In this document: positions 1 to 6,321 of the stretch, in pieces
How the letters are laid out: every line of letters starts with the position of its first letter
Position numbering within the stretch: the first letter of the stretch is position 1
Assembly (NCBI GenBank): GCA_011330645.1
Contig: DRQB01000154.1
Location: 1 to 13,524 of the forward strand
Source: Campylobacterota bacterium
GTDB taxonomy: Bacteria; Campylobacterota; Campylobacteria; Campylobacterales; Sulfurovaceae
DNA length: 13,524 nucleotides
Direction: 5' to 3'
Position numbers and translations under genes: made by a program
The notes under the pieces: model-generated
What the model was told of the DNA's origin: nothing
Seen by the model: only the letters and a program-made list of their open reading frames with translations
The model's database searches: none

Positions 1-28
1 GTGGTTCACCGAGAGGTCAGGTTATTCA

Positions 29-53
29 TGATGCATTGTTTCACAACGCATCA
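29..53 (-). other. Stem-loop downstream of gltA
   Basis: An inverted repeat lies just beyond the gltA stop codon. The arms are TGATGC and GCATCA outside, TTGT and ACAA inside, with a 3-nt loop. In minus-strand RNA the one imperfect position is a G-U wobble, giving an 11-bp stem; in plus-strand RNA it would be an A-C mismatch. The structure therefore fits the gltA transcript better. No U-tract follows, so it is not a textbook intrinsic terminator. It may be a 3'-end stabilising or Rho-associated hairpin. Confidence 0.4.
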
Positions 54-70
54 CAAATCACCAGACCCCT

Positions 71-1354
71 CTATTTTCCTGTGTACAATTGTCTTGGTCT
101 TGCAATTTTAGACGTTTCATCTTTTTTAAATTCTATCCATTGGGTTATCCATCCCACTGTTCGCCCTATAACAAAAATAGGTGTGAACATAGATTTTGGT
201 ATTTGCAATGCAGTTAAAATGATGCCTGTATAAAAATCGATGTTCGGGTAAAGATTACGTGAAACAAAATATTCGTCGTTTAGAGCTATCTCTTCTATCT
301 TTCTGGCGATTGCCATGAGTTCTGTGTCAAGACCTAGTTCTTCACGTAACTCATCTTGTAAGCCTTTGAGTATTTTGGCTCTTGGGTCGAAGTTTTTGTA
401 AACACGGTGACCAAAGCCCATGAGTCTGAAGTCATCATTTGGGTCTTTGGCTTTTTCTATAAACGCTTCTACTTTATCTACAGAACCGATGTACTCAAGC
501 TGTGCGATGACAGATTCGTTTGCGCCACCATGTGCACGCCCCCAAAGTGCTGCGATACCTGAACTTATGGCTACATAAGGGTGTGCTCCTGTGGATGCCA
601 CGCCACGCACCACAGTGGTAGAGGCATTTTGTTCATGGTCTGCATGGAGTGTGAAAATGGTATCTAATGCACGCACCTCTACATCTTTAATGTCCTCATG
701 TCCGTTGGCACAAAGGTGCATTTTGCCTCCAGGGTAGGCACGCATCATAGTGAGGAAGTTTTTTGTGAAGCTCAAATCAATGTCTGGTTCTATGAAGGGG
801 ATACCTAAAGAGTGACGGTAGGCAAAGGCAGCAATAGTAGGGATTTTAGAGATGATACGGTGTGCCATCTCAAGGTATTCATCCTCATTCTCGATATCTA
901 AATGTTCATCATAAAAAGAGGCTAGAGCAGTAACTGCTGCAGAGAGTGTTGCCATAGGGTGCGCATTGTCAGGGAAGGCATCAAAAAGTTTTTGAAGTCC
1001 CCTGTGTAGGTAGGCACGGTGGCGTATCTCCAAGTCAAAGTTGAGAAGTTCTTCTTTGTTGGGAAGTCGTCCATTGAGTAAAAGAAAGCAGCTCTCTAAG
1101 TAGCTATGATTATTTGCCAGTTCTTCTATGGGAACGCCGCGGTAACGAAGTTCTCCTTTCTTACCATCGATGAAAGTGATGGTAGAGTCACACGCAGCAG
1201 TAGATTTAAACCCAGGGTCATAGGTAAACATCCCTGTGTCAGAAAAAAAACTTTGTATATCTACTACTGAGGGTCCTCTTGTGCCTTCTATGATATTGTA
1301 CTCGTAGTTATCGCCTGTTTGATTGTTGGTAAGTGTGAAAGTATTTTTTTTCAT
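71..1354 (-). CDS. gltA: Citrate synthase (type II, hexameric class)
   Basis: Condenses acetyl-CoA and oxaloacetate to citrate, the entry step of the TCA cycle, in the cytoplasm. The 427-aa length equals that of E. coli GltA. The catalytic triad is visible: His275 in WGRAHGGANE, His316 in MGFGHRVYK and Asp373 in the NIDFYTG segment. The LHADHEQNAST block around residues 236-246 is also typical. The start is well supported by AAGGAG six bases upstream (1361-1366 on the minus strand). It lies 115 bases downstream of mqo on the same strand, and that gap holds a possible -10 and a hairpin, so it may be transcribed alone as well as by read-through. In a lineage where many members run the reductive TCA cycle, a citrate synthase beside mqo suggests oxidative or bidirectional operation; that part is inference. 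Confidence 0.97.
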   Translation of the reverse strand: MKKNTFTLTNNQTGDNYEYNIIEGTRGPSVVDIQSFFSDTGMFTYDPGFKSTAACDSTITFIDGKKGELRYRGVPIEELANNHSYLESCFLLLNGRLPNKEELLNFDLEIRHRAYLHRGLQKLFDAFPDNAHPMATLSAAVTALASFYDEHLDIENEDEYLEMAHRIISKIPTIAAFAYRHSLGIPFIEPDIDLSFTKNFLTMMRAYPGGKMHLCANGHEDIKDVEVRALDTIFTLHADHEQNASTTVVRGVASTGAHPYVAISSGIAALWGRAHGGANESVIAQLEYIGSVDKVEAFIEKAKDPNDDFRLMGFGHRVYKNFDPRAKILKGLQDELREELGLDTELMAIARKIEEIALNDEYFVSRNLYPNIDFYTGIILTALQIPKSMFTPIFVIGRTVGWITQWIEFKKDETSKIARPRQLYTGK

Positions 1355-1469
1355 GATCTCTCCTTTTTGGGAAATATCTAATTATGCATAGTATAACCTA
1401 AGAGTGTAGAGTGTATGTGGAATTTTGCAAGGAGGGGTTTTCAGCCCACCGAAATGATGCAAAATGATA
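1355..1469 (-). promoter_or_regulatory. gltA leader: possible promoter and mqo-gltA hairpin
   Basis: This 115-base gap contains, on the minus strand, a TATACT hexamer (1390-1395) suitable as a gltA -10, and the AAGGAG ribosome binding site. Further upstream a 7-bp inverted repeat (ATTTTGC at 1459-1465 and its partner at 1422-1428) encloses a GGG/CCC pairing and the string CCCCTCCTTG (1428-1437). That string is complementary to a Shine-Dalgarno core and would be present only in transcripts reading through from mqo. No U-run follows the hairpin. The promoter call rests on the hexamer alone. Confidence 0.35.
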
Positions 1470-2834
1470 TTATTTTGTATCTGTCAAATCTGCCAAGAAG
1501 CTTTCCTCATCAAAATTAAGCCCTAAATGTTTTACAATCTCACGCATATCTCTCTCTGCATTGCCTAAACAGGAGGTAGCACCTGGACTGGGGGTCATGT
1601 TGAAGATGATGCCGTTTTCTGGATTGATGGAGGCTTCTCCTAACATGAGTTTTTCTTTCTCCTTATCAAGAACCTGAGGTCTGACTCCTCCAAAACCCTT
1701 TGCATAATGAATATCATCAACACTCAAAGAAGGCACAATCTTTCTGGCATCTTTGACAAAGAGTCCTTTGTTAATAAGAGGTACTTCAAAGAGGAAGTTT
1801 TTAAAAATATAGTTGCGAATGTCAGAGTCTTTGAGTAAATCCCAAAATATTTTAACAATATGAAAATCAAAATTCAGGGTCTTAAAGAAATCAAGGTATG
1901 TCCCAGATTTGTAACGTTCAAGTTTGGGAAGCATCAGGGCAGTAGGTCCAAAACGTGTTTTGTTTTCCGCTAAGATGTCGGGGTCTCCATGTAGCGCAGC
2001 AAAAGGAAGCTTGTTGTTTTGCACCATGTAGACTTTTCCGTTGAGAAAGTGACTTTCCGTCATGTAAAAACTTCCTGCCATCGGCAGACAACCCATATGT
2101 TTACCATAGCCCATACGGTGTGCTAAAAAGAGTGAGTGTGCACCAGCATTGACTACCACAAAGTTAGCGGTGCAAAGTGTGCCGTCTTTGCAGTGTACTT
2201 CAAAGCTTTTGTCCTCTTTTTCAAAGATGTCAATGACTTGTGTATTGTAAAAGATATCTGTGATTGCCTCTGTGGCTTTCTGTGCCTGTGTTGCTAAAGC
2301 TTCAGACATAGCACCAAAGTCTACAGTAGTATACTGGGTATGTGTCCCCATCGCAATGATAGGTTCAGGGCGTACCTTGGTTTGGGCTTTGTCTGTGTAG
2401 ACGACTTTAGGTTCAAGTGTTTTGAGCTTTTCTACATCCCAAAGTTCAAGATAAGGGAAAAGGGTTTTAAATTCATGGTAACGATTTTCGATAAAATGTA
2501 CCTCTTTTTCACCCACACCCAGTGCCATTTTTTGATGTTTAAACATGATTTTATTTTCTAAACCATATTGCAAACAAAACTTTTCTACCATTTTGGCAGT
2601 ACGCTTAGTGATTTTGGCTTTTTCTAGGGTATAGTTCGTCTCTATATCTCCTATGTGAATGGTTTGAGAATTGGAAGTGCCTTTGGAGTTGAGTGTTGCT
2701 AAGGCTTCGTATTTTTCCACTAAACAGAGTGATTTTGCATCGGTATATTTCGCCAGTTCATACAACAGTGCAGTCCCTGAGATACCTCCTCCTACAATCA
2801 GTACATCATAATGATTTTTTTTGCGACTCAGCAT
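1470..2834 (-). CDS. mqo: Malate:quinone oxidoreductase (FAD-dependent)
   Basis: Oxidises L-malate to oxaloacetate and passes electrons to the quinone pool as a peripheral membrane flavoprotein, replacing NAD-linked malate dehydrogenase. The N-terminal Rossmann FAD motif is clear (VGGGISG, residues 14-20), followed by an acidic residue at the end of the second strand (Glu40 in LCLVEK). A C-terminal FAD-binding segment GATSCLGNAERDM is also typical. The 454-aa length matches the short epsilonproteobacterial form (H. pylori Mqo is about 450 aa) rather than the about 550-aa E. coli enzyme. The start is fixed by GAGGGAG (2843-2849), eight bases upstream. The glycosyltransferase ends only 16 bases before, so the two are probably cotranscribed. 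gltA, the next enzyme in the pathway, follows downstream. Confidence 0.93.
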   Translation of the reverse strand: MLSRKKNHYDVLIVGGGISGTALLYELAKYTDAKSLCLVEKYEALATLNSKGTSNSQTIHIGDIETNYTLEKAKITKRTAKMVEKFCLQYGLENKIMFKHQKMALGVGEKEVHFIENRYHEFKTLFPYLELWDVEKLKTLEPKVVYTDKAQTKVRPEPIIAMGTHTQYTTVDFGAMSEALATQAQKATEAITDIFYNTQVIDIFEKEDKSFEVHCKDGTLCTANFVVVNAGAHSLFLAHRMGYGKHMGCLPMAGSFYMTESHFLNGKVYMVQNNKLPFAALHGDPDILAENKTRFGPTALMLPKLERYKSGTYLDFFKTLNFDFHIVKIFWDLLKDSDIRNYIFKNFLFEVPLINKGLFVKDARKIVPSLSVDDIHYAKGFGGVRPQVLDKEKEKLMLGEASINPENGIIFNMTPSPGATSCLGNAERDMREIVKHLGLNFDEESFLADLTDTK

Positions 2835-2850
2835 TTGAATGTCTCCCTCT

Positions 2851-3963
2851 TTAAAGTGCTTGAAGTTGGTTTGCTATGGTTTTAGCAATAGTTTCATAGT
2901 TTTTGACATCAAGCAGTCTTTTTTGCCCTTTATCCCCGATGCTAGCTATCTCATCTTTACTGAGCGTTAAAAGATAGGTAAGTTTTTCTTTTATGTCTTG
3001 CTTGTTAAAATTACAAAACCACGCATCTATACGATTTGTAAAGATGGTCGAAGTATGGTCTGATTGTGTCATAAGACACGGTACACCAGAAGCATAATAG
3101 TCAAATACTTTTACAGGTGTTGAAGTAGTATAGATAGGCAAATCAGGTAAAAGTGCAATGCCTATATCTGATTTGGCTATGAGCTCAAGCAGGGCATCTT
3201 TGGTTTTGGCATTATAGACTTTGATATGCTCTTTGATATTTGGATACCCTTCTAGCATGGTATAAGCATATTCCACATCTCTAGTAGAAATATATAGTTT
3301 CCATTGTTTGTTTTCTAAAGAATCAAAGGCATCTAAAACTGTGCCAAAATCACGTACTTTATCTAGGGTACCAGCATAAACAAAGCGTATCTCTTCTCCA
3401 TCGTGCTGTTGATGAGGGTGAAGTGCTGCAGGATTAATAGCGGGTGCACAAATAATAGTAGGTATGGTTACATTTGGAAGATAGTTTTGATACATACGTT
3501 CAGAAGTAGGTAAAAAAGCATCACATCTATTAATGATTTTTGTCTCTTTTTTGGTTTTTATACTGTGTATGCATCGTTTTACAAACTGATTTTTGCCTTC
3601 GGCTTCTTCACATTTTATTTGTACTTTACGTTTCGGAAAAGAAAATCGATAGAGAACTTTGTAGTCATAGGTCTCTTTATATTTTAAAACATGTGTCAAT
3701 ATTTGTATATTGTTTCGCACCATGACAAAGTCATAACTCTGTAAATCAATCTGGTTACAGGCAAGCTCTTTGAAAAGTACATTTTTATATCGGCTAGGCA
3801 CGATAAAATGGTGGGCATCTTTACAGGTAAAGTCTGATTTGAATTCTGTAAAATAGACAATATCTACAGTCATATATTTTTTTAAGTAGACTTCAAAAAG
3901 TGGTGCAATGAAAGAGTGGTCTACATATTCATCTTGGTCTGTGATATAGAGTAGTTTTTTCAT
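2851..3963 (-). CDS. Glycosyltransferase, GT-B fold (GT4-like)
   Basis: A 370-aa cytoplasmic protein predicted to transfer a sugar from an activated donor. The C-terminal half has the GT4 hallmarks: the hinge strand FVYAGTLDKVRDF (194-206), the SDIGIALLP strand (265-273) and the nucleotide-sugar binding segment around PVKVFDYYASGVP (283-295). The N-terminal half begins with a Rossmann strand (KKLLYITDQD). I chose the ATG at 3963 rather than one 57 codons upstream: it has GAGGT seven bases away, gives a sensible N-terminus, and lies downstream of a good TATAAT. The longer form would also overlap the 5' end of the divergent ppnP. Substrate is unknown. No cell-surface polysaccharide cluster surrounds it, and coupling to mqo looks positional rather than functional. 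Confidence 0.85.
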   Translation of the reverse strand: MKKLLYITDQDEYVDHSFIAPLFEVYLKKYMTVDIVYFTEFKSDFTCKDAHHFIVPSRYKNVLFKELACNQIDLQSYDFVMVRNNIQILTHVLKYKETYDYKVLYRFSFPKRKVQIKCEEAEGKNQFVKRCIHSIKTKKETKIINRCDAFLPTSERMYQNYLPNVTIPTIICAPAINPAALHPHQQHDGEEIRFVYAGTLDKVRDFGTVLDAFDSLENKQWKLYISTRDVEYAYTMLEGYPNIKEHIKVYNAKTKDALLELIAKSDIGIALLPDLPIYTTSTPVKVFDYYASGVPCLMTQSDHTSTIFTNRIDAWFCNFNKQDIKEKLTYLLTLSKDEIASIGDKGQKRLLDVKNYETIAKTIANQLQAL

Positions 3964-3982
3964 ATAGGTACCTCGTGCATCT

Positions 3983-3988
3983 ATTATA
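3983..3988 (-). promoter_or_regulatory. -10 box for glycosyltransferase-mqo
   Basis: A perfect TATAAT on the minus strand lies about 20 bases upstream of the glycosyltransferase start. The predicted transcript would begin near 3976 with a leader of only about 13 bases that still contains the GAGGT ribosome binding site. No convincing -35 is seen, as is usual for sigma70 promoters of this phylum. Confidence 0.5.
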
Positions 3989-4023
3989 GTCAACTTTTGT
4001 TGAGTGCGTGTGTAATATTTTTT

Positions 4024-4032
4024 TGTTATACT
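4024..4032 (+). promoter_or_regulatory. Extended -10 promoter for ppnP
   Basis: TGTTATACT matches the extended -10 form TGnTATAnT. It is placed to start transcription near 4039, 20 bases before the ppnP GTG codon. It lies about 40 bases from the oppositely directed glycosyltransferase -10, forming a compact divergent promoter region. Confidence 0.5.
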
Positions 4033-4058
4033 TTCGTTAAAAATAATAAAGGTATAAC

Positions 4059-4370
4059 GTGAAACAATTTGATAACGTAGCAGTAGAACTTGAAGGAAAC
4101 AGTTATTTTGATGGTGCAGTAACGAGTAGAACACTCCATTTTGCAGATGGCTCTAAAAAAACATTAGGATTTATGTTGCCTGGTATGTATGAGTTTGGGA
4201 CAGATGCAGCAGAGTTAATGGAGATTACTTCTGGTGAATTAGAGGTGAAGCTTCCAGAAGAAAATGCATGGATGACTGTGCATGGGGGAGAGTCATTTAA
4301 TGTGCCTGCCAATAGCAAATTTCAAGTAAATGTAAAAGATATCACTGATTATTGTTGTTCTTATCTGTAA
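4059..4370 (+). CDS. ppnP: Pyrimidine/purine nucleoside phosphorylase PpnP (DUF1255 cupin)
   Basis: A small cupin-fold enzyme that cleaves ribonucleosides with phosphate to free base and ribose-1-phosphate (the E. coli YaiE/PpnP family). The 103-aa product aligns by eye with E. coli PpnP (94 aa): NSYFDG at the N-terminus, MYEFGT, the MEITSGELEVKLP strand pair, ESFNVPANSKFQV, and a C-terminal Cys-Ser-Tyr-Leu matching CRYL. It starts with GTG, supported by AAAGG (4048-4052) six bases upstream; no better ATG exists in frame. It is monocistronic, divergent from the glycosyltransferase, and followed by a 320-base gap without protein genes. The family is well recognised; the physiological nucleoside substrate is not evident. 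Confidence 0.92.
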   Translation: MKQFDNVAVELEGNSYFDGAVTSRTLHFADGSKKTLGFMLPGMYEFGTDAAELMEITSGELEVKLPEENAWMTVHGGESFNVPANSKFQVNVKDITDYCCSYL

Positions 4371-4430
4371 AATAAGATGAAGTTAAAATAAATTTAAGTT
4401 ACGTTTCACATTTAGTACACAATAAAAGTC

Positions 4431-4436
4431 TATAAT
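4431..4436 (+). promoter_or_regulatory. -10 box of candidate small RNA
   Basis: A perfect TATAAT, with a predicted start near 4443, two bases before the first arm of the stem-loop at 4445. It is 61 bases past the ppnP stop codon and no protein gene follows on this strand for 850 bases, so its placement fits a non-coding transcript. The upstream sequence is AT-rich with no clear -35. Confidence 0.45.
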
Positions 4437-4442
4437 ACTCTC

Positions 4443-4577
4443 ATGAAAGCCATTTGAGGTCTCCCTCCCTTTTTTAACCTCGGTGGCTTTCTAGGTAACT
4501 TTTTATTTTATTTTATATCTAGGTTTCCCTGCCTAGATATTCTCCTTTTAAATTATATATTACAATAAAAGTTACCT
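4443..4577 (+). ncRNA. Candidate structured small RNA with C/U-rich loops
   Basis: Two stem-loop domains follow a perfect -10 box. Domain 1: GAAAGCCA (4445-4452) pairs with TGGCTTTC (4484-4491), with an inner GAGGT/ACCTC stem and a 16-nt loop (4461-4476) beginning CTCCCTCCC. Domain 2: a 14-bp outer stem (4493-4507 with 4564-4577, one bulged T) encloses a perfect 9-bp hairpin (4515-4540) with loop TTTCCCTG, followed by TCTCCTTTT (4541-4549), which could serve as a weak U-tract. The unpaired C/U-rich stretches resemble anti-Shine-Dalgarno seeds known from H. pylori RepG, rhizobial cuckoo RNAs and Neisseria sibling sRNAs. I cannot match it to a named Rfam family. The 3' end is uncertain (about 4549 or 4577), and expression is not proven. 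Confidence 0.45.
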
Positions 4578-4610
4578 ATCTAATCTCCCCATCTATACAT
4601 TATTTGATAA

Positions 4611-4690
4611 GGACGCATTTTGAGCAAAGCTCAAAATACTACGTTGTCACTATGACTACTGCAGCAGTAGGCTCATTTGACTAGTCAAAT
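4611..4690. repeat. Cluster of three perfect palindromes
   Basis: Three perfect inverted repeats sit in 74 bases: ATTTTGAGC/GCTCAAAAT with an AAA loop (4617-4637), CTACTGC-A-GCAGTAG (4656-4670) and ATTTGACTAGTCAAAT (4675-4690). The last one touches the stop codon of the minus-strand gene ending at 4690. None is followed by a T-run on either strand, so ordinary terminators are not supported. The arrangement resembles extragenic palindromic (REP-like) elements, but only one copy is visible here, so a dispersed-repeat identity is a guess. Confidence 0.5.
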
Positions 4691-5211
4691 TATTCATCAC
4701 CCCAACCATGCATACGTTTTGCAACAATAACATCAGCATCGTTGAATATGTTGTCTATGATATTGACAGAGAGATAGTAGGTCTCTTCAAGAAGCGTTGA
4801 CCATTCATCTCTTTGTGCTGCTGTGCTATTGGGGATGAGTATGATGATGTTGCCTCCGGTGCGTATGATGGGGTAACATTTTTCTAAAAATTCACGTTTA
4901 TCTTCTTGTGTAAAGTCTATGGTTACGATGAGATAGTCATATTCTATGCCCTGTATAAGGTAACGCGGACGGCGTAAATTAAACTTAATTATTTTCATAT
5001 GTGATGCATCGGCATAGAGTGGTTTGATTTCATCATAGCAATTGTCATTGATACAATACAGATAATATTGTGTGTCAATATGCTGACAAAAATCCTGTAA
5101 ATGTTTCGTCAAAATATGCTTCTTATCTGTAAAATGTACGATACGTTGCCCAGGTTTCTTTGCCAATATTTGTAGGAGTTCTTCGACTTGGGTAGATTCT
5201 AAATTTTTCAT
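4690..5211 (-). CDS. Hypothetical protein, possible degenerate Rossmann methyltransferase-like fold
   Basis: I do not recognise this 173-aa protein. Its pattern suggests an alpha/beta Rossmann-like domain: a first strand QRIVHF (22-27), a strand YDYLIVTIDF (91-100) resembling methyltransferase motif IV, a strand after a Gly-Gly turn, GGNIIILIP (119-127), and a final strand ADVIVAKRM (159-167). The glycine-rich SAM-binding motif I is missing, so catalysis cannot be claimed. The C-terminus ends in a distinctive HGWGDE. No signal peptide or membrane segment is visible. It is divergent from nrdB, and its possible -10 (TATACA, minus strand at 5244-5249) overlaps the nrdB -10. The ribosome binding site is weak. 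The coding assignment rests on an uninterrupted, plausible protein sequence. Confidence 0.75.
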   Translation of the reverse strand: MKNLESTQVEELLQILAKKPGQRIVHFTDKKHILTKHLQDFCQHIDTQYYLYCINDNCYDEIKPLYADASHMKIIKFNLRRPRYLIQGIEYDYLIVTIDFTQEDKREFLEKCYPIIRTGGNIIILIPNSTAAQRDEWSTLLEETYYLSVNIIDNIFNDADVIVAKRMHGWGDE

Positions 5212-5245
5212 AGGTTTAGTCTAGCTAAAAATCAGCGAAAATGTG

Positions 5246-5251
5246 TATAAT
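5246..5251 (+). promoter_or_regulatory. -10 box for nrdB operon
   Basis: A perfect TATAAT lies 42 bases upstream of the preferred nrdB start, with a predicted transcription start near 5258. On the other strand the overlapping hexamer TATACA (5244-5249) could serve the divergent 173-aa gene, so the two promoters may exclude each other. No recognisable NrdR box was found nearby. Confidence 0.5.
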
Positions 5252-5293
5252 GTTTCTAATTAAATTGAGAAAATAGTGCCAAGGTGGAAAGAA

Positions 5294-6313
5294 ATGATAC
5301 GTAAAAAAATATATAACCCCGAATCAGATGAAACAACAAATGAGCGTAAAATATTTGGAGGAAATCCTACAGGGATTTTTGAACTTAATGATATTAAGTA
5401 CCAGTGGGCATATAACCTTTGGGAGATGATGCTTAACAACACATGGTTCCCTAAAGAGGTCGACATGACACGTGATGTGAATGACTATAAGCACCTCACT
5501 GACTCAGAAAAATCAGCCTATGACAAAGTACTTGCACAGCTTATTTTTATGGACTCTTTGCAGACCAATAACATTATTGACAACCTTAACCCTTTTATTA
5601 CTTCTCCCGAAGTAAATCTTATCTTGGTACGTCAAGCGTTTGAAGAGGCATTACATTCACAAAGTTATGCCGTGATGGTTGACAGTATTTCAACCAATTC
5701 ACAAGAGATTTATGAACTTTGGAGAAGAGACATGAAGCTCAAAACGAAAAATGATGCCATCGCAAAAGTGTATGAAGAGTTGTCTAACAATCCAAGTGAT
5801 ACCAATATCGTTAAAGCGATGTTTGCCAACCAGATTTTGGAGGGTATATACTTTTACTCTGGATTTGCATACCTCTATACCCTTGCACGTTCAGACAAGA
5901 TGTTAGGAACTGCACAAATGATTCGTTTTATCCAAAGAGATGAGGTGACACACCTACTCCTTTTCCAGAATATGATTAACTCAACCAAAAAAGAGAGACC
6001 AGAACTCTTTACCAAAGAGCTTGAAGAAGATGTCTATCAGATGTTTAGAGATGCTGTGAAGCTTGAGTGTGAATGGGGTGCATATATCACACAGGGACAG
6101 ATTCTTGGACTAACCGATGATATCATAGAGCAGTACATTAAACACCTTGCGGATAAAAGGTTACATGCGGTAGGTATGGAGCGACTTTATAACGTCGAAC
6201 ATCCTATTAAATGGGTCGATAATTTCTCTCAGTTTAATGACCAAAAAACAAATTTCTTTGAAGGTAATGTGACCAACTACTCCAAAGGTAGTCTAGATTT
6301 GGATGATTTTTAG
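5294..6313 (+). CDS. nrdB: Class I ribonucleotide reductase, small (radical-generating) subunit
   Basis: Houses the di-iron tyrosyl radical used by NrdA to reduce ribonucleotides to deoxyribonucleotides. Numbered from the ATG at 5294, the metal ligands are Asp87 (FMDSLQTNN), Glu118 and His121 (EALHSQSY), Glu183 (QILEGIYFYSG), and Glu217 and His220 (RDEVTH). Tyr125 has the E-x2-H-x3-Y spacing of the E. coli radical Tyr122. The C-terminus DLDDF is the expected acidic NrdA-docking tail. Length is 339 aa, close to the H. pylori subunit (341 aa). I prefer ATG 5294 over the in-frame GTG at 5276, because AAGGTGG (5281-5287) lies seven bases before it and the N-terminus then matches Helicobacter NrdB. 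The large subunit is not in this window. A hydrolase gene follows after eight bases. Confidence 0.96.
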   Translation: MIRKKIYNPESDETTNERKIFGGNPTGIFELNDIKYQWAYNLWEMMLNNTWFPKEVDMTRDVNDYKHLTDSEKSAYDKVLAQLIFMDSLQTNNIIDNLNPFITSPEVNLILVRQAFEEALHSQSYAVMVDSISTNSQEIYELWRRDMKLKTKNDAIAKVYEELSNNPSDTNIVKAMFANQILEGIYFYSGFAYLYTLARSDKMLGTAQMIRFIQRDEVTHLLLFQNMINSTKKERPELFTKELEEDVYQMFRDAVKLECEWGAYITQGQILGLTDDIIEQYIKHLADKRLHAVGMERLYNVEHPIKWVDNFSQFNDQKTNFFEGNVTNYSKGSLDLDDF

Positions 6314-6321
6314 GAATTCCT

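Noticed and set aside
1..70. Possible tRNA or other stable RNA at the left edge
   Set aside because: The hairpin at 29-53 does not fit a cloverleaf and no T-loop consensus is present; at most it is a 3' untranslated hairpin.
3964..4134. 57-codon upstream extension of the glycosyltransferase
   Set aside because: It would overlap the divergent ppnP start and its promoter, and it lies upstream of a TATAAT. The internal ATG at 3963 has its own GAGGT site and a normal GT-B N-terminus.
4103..4318. 71-aa minus-strand frame inside ppnP
   Set aside because: It is fully antisense to a confidently recognised gene and has no family features.
5276..5293. GTG start adding six residues to NrdB
   Set aside because: The ribosome binding site AAGGTGG lies inside this extension and serves the ATG at 5294, and the Helicobacter-like N-terminus starts there.
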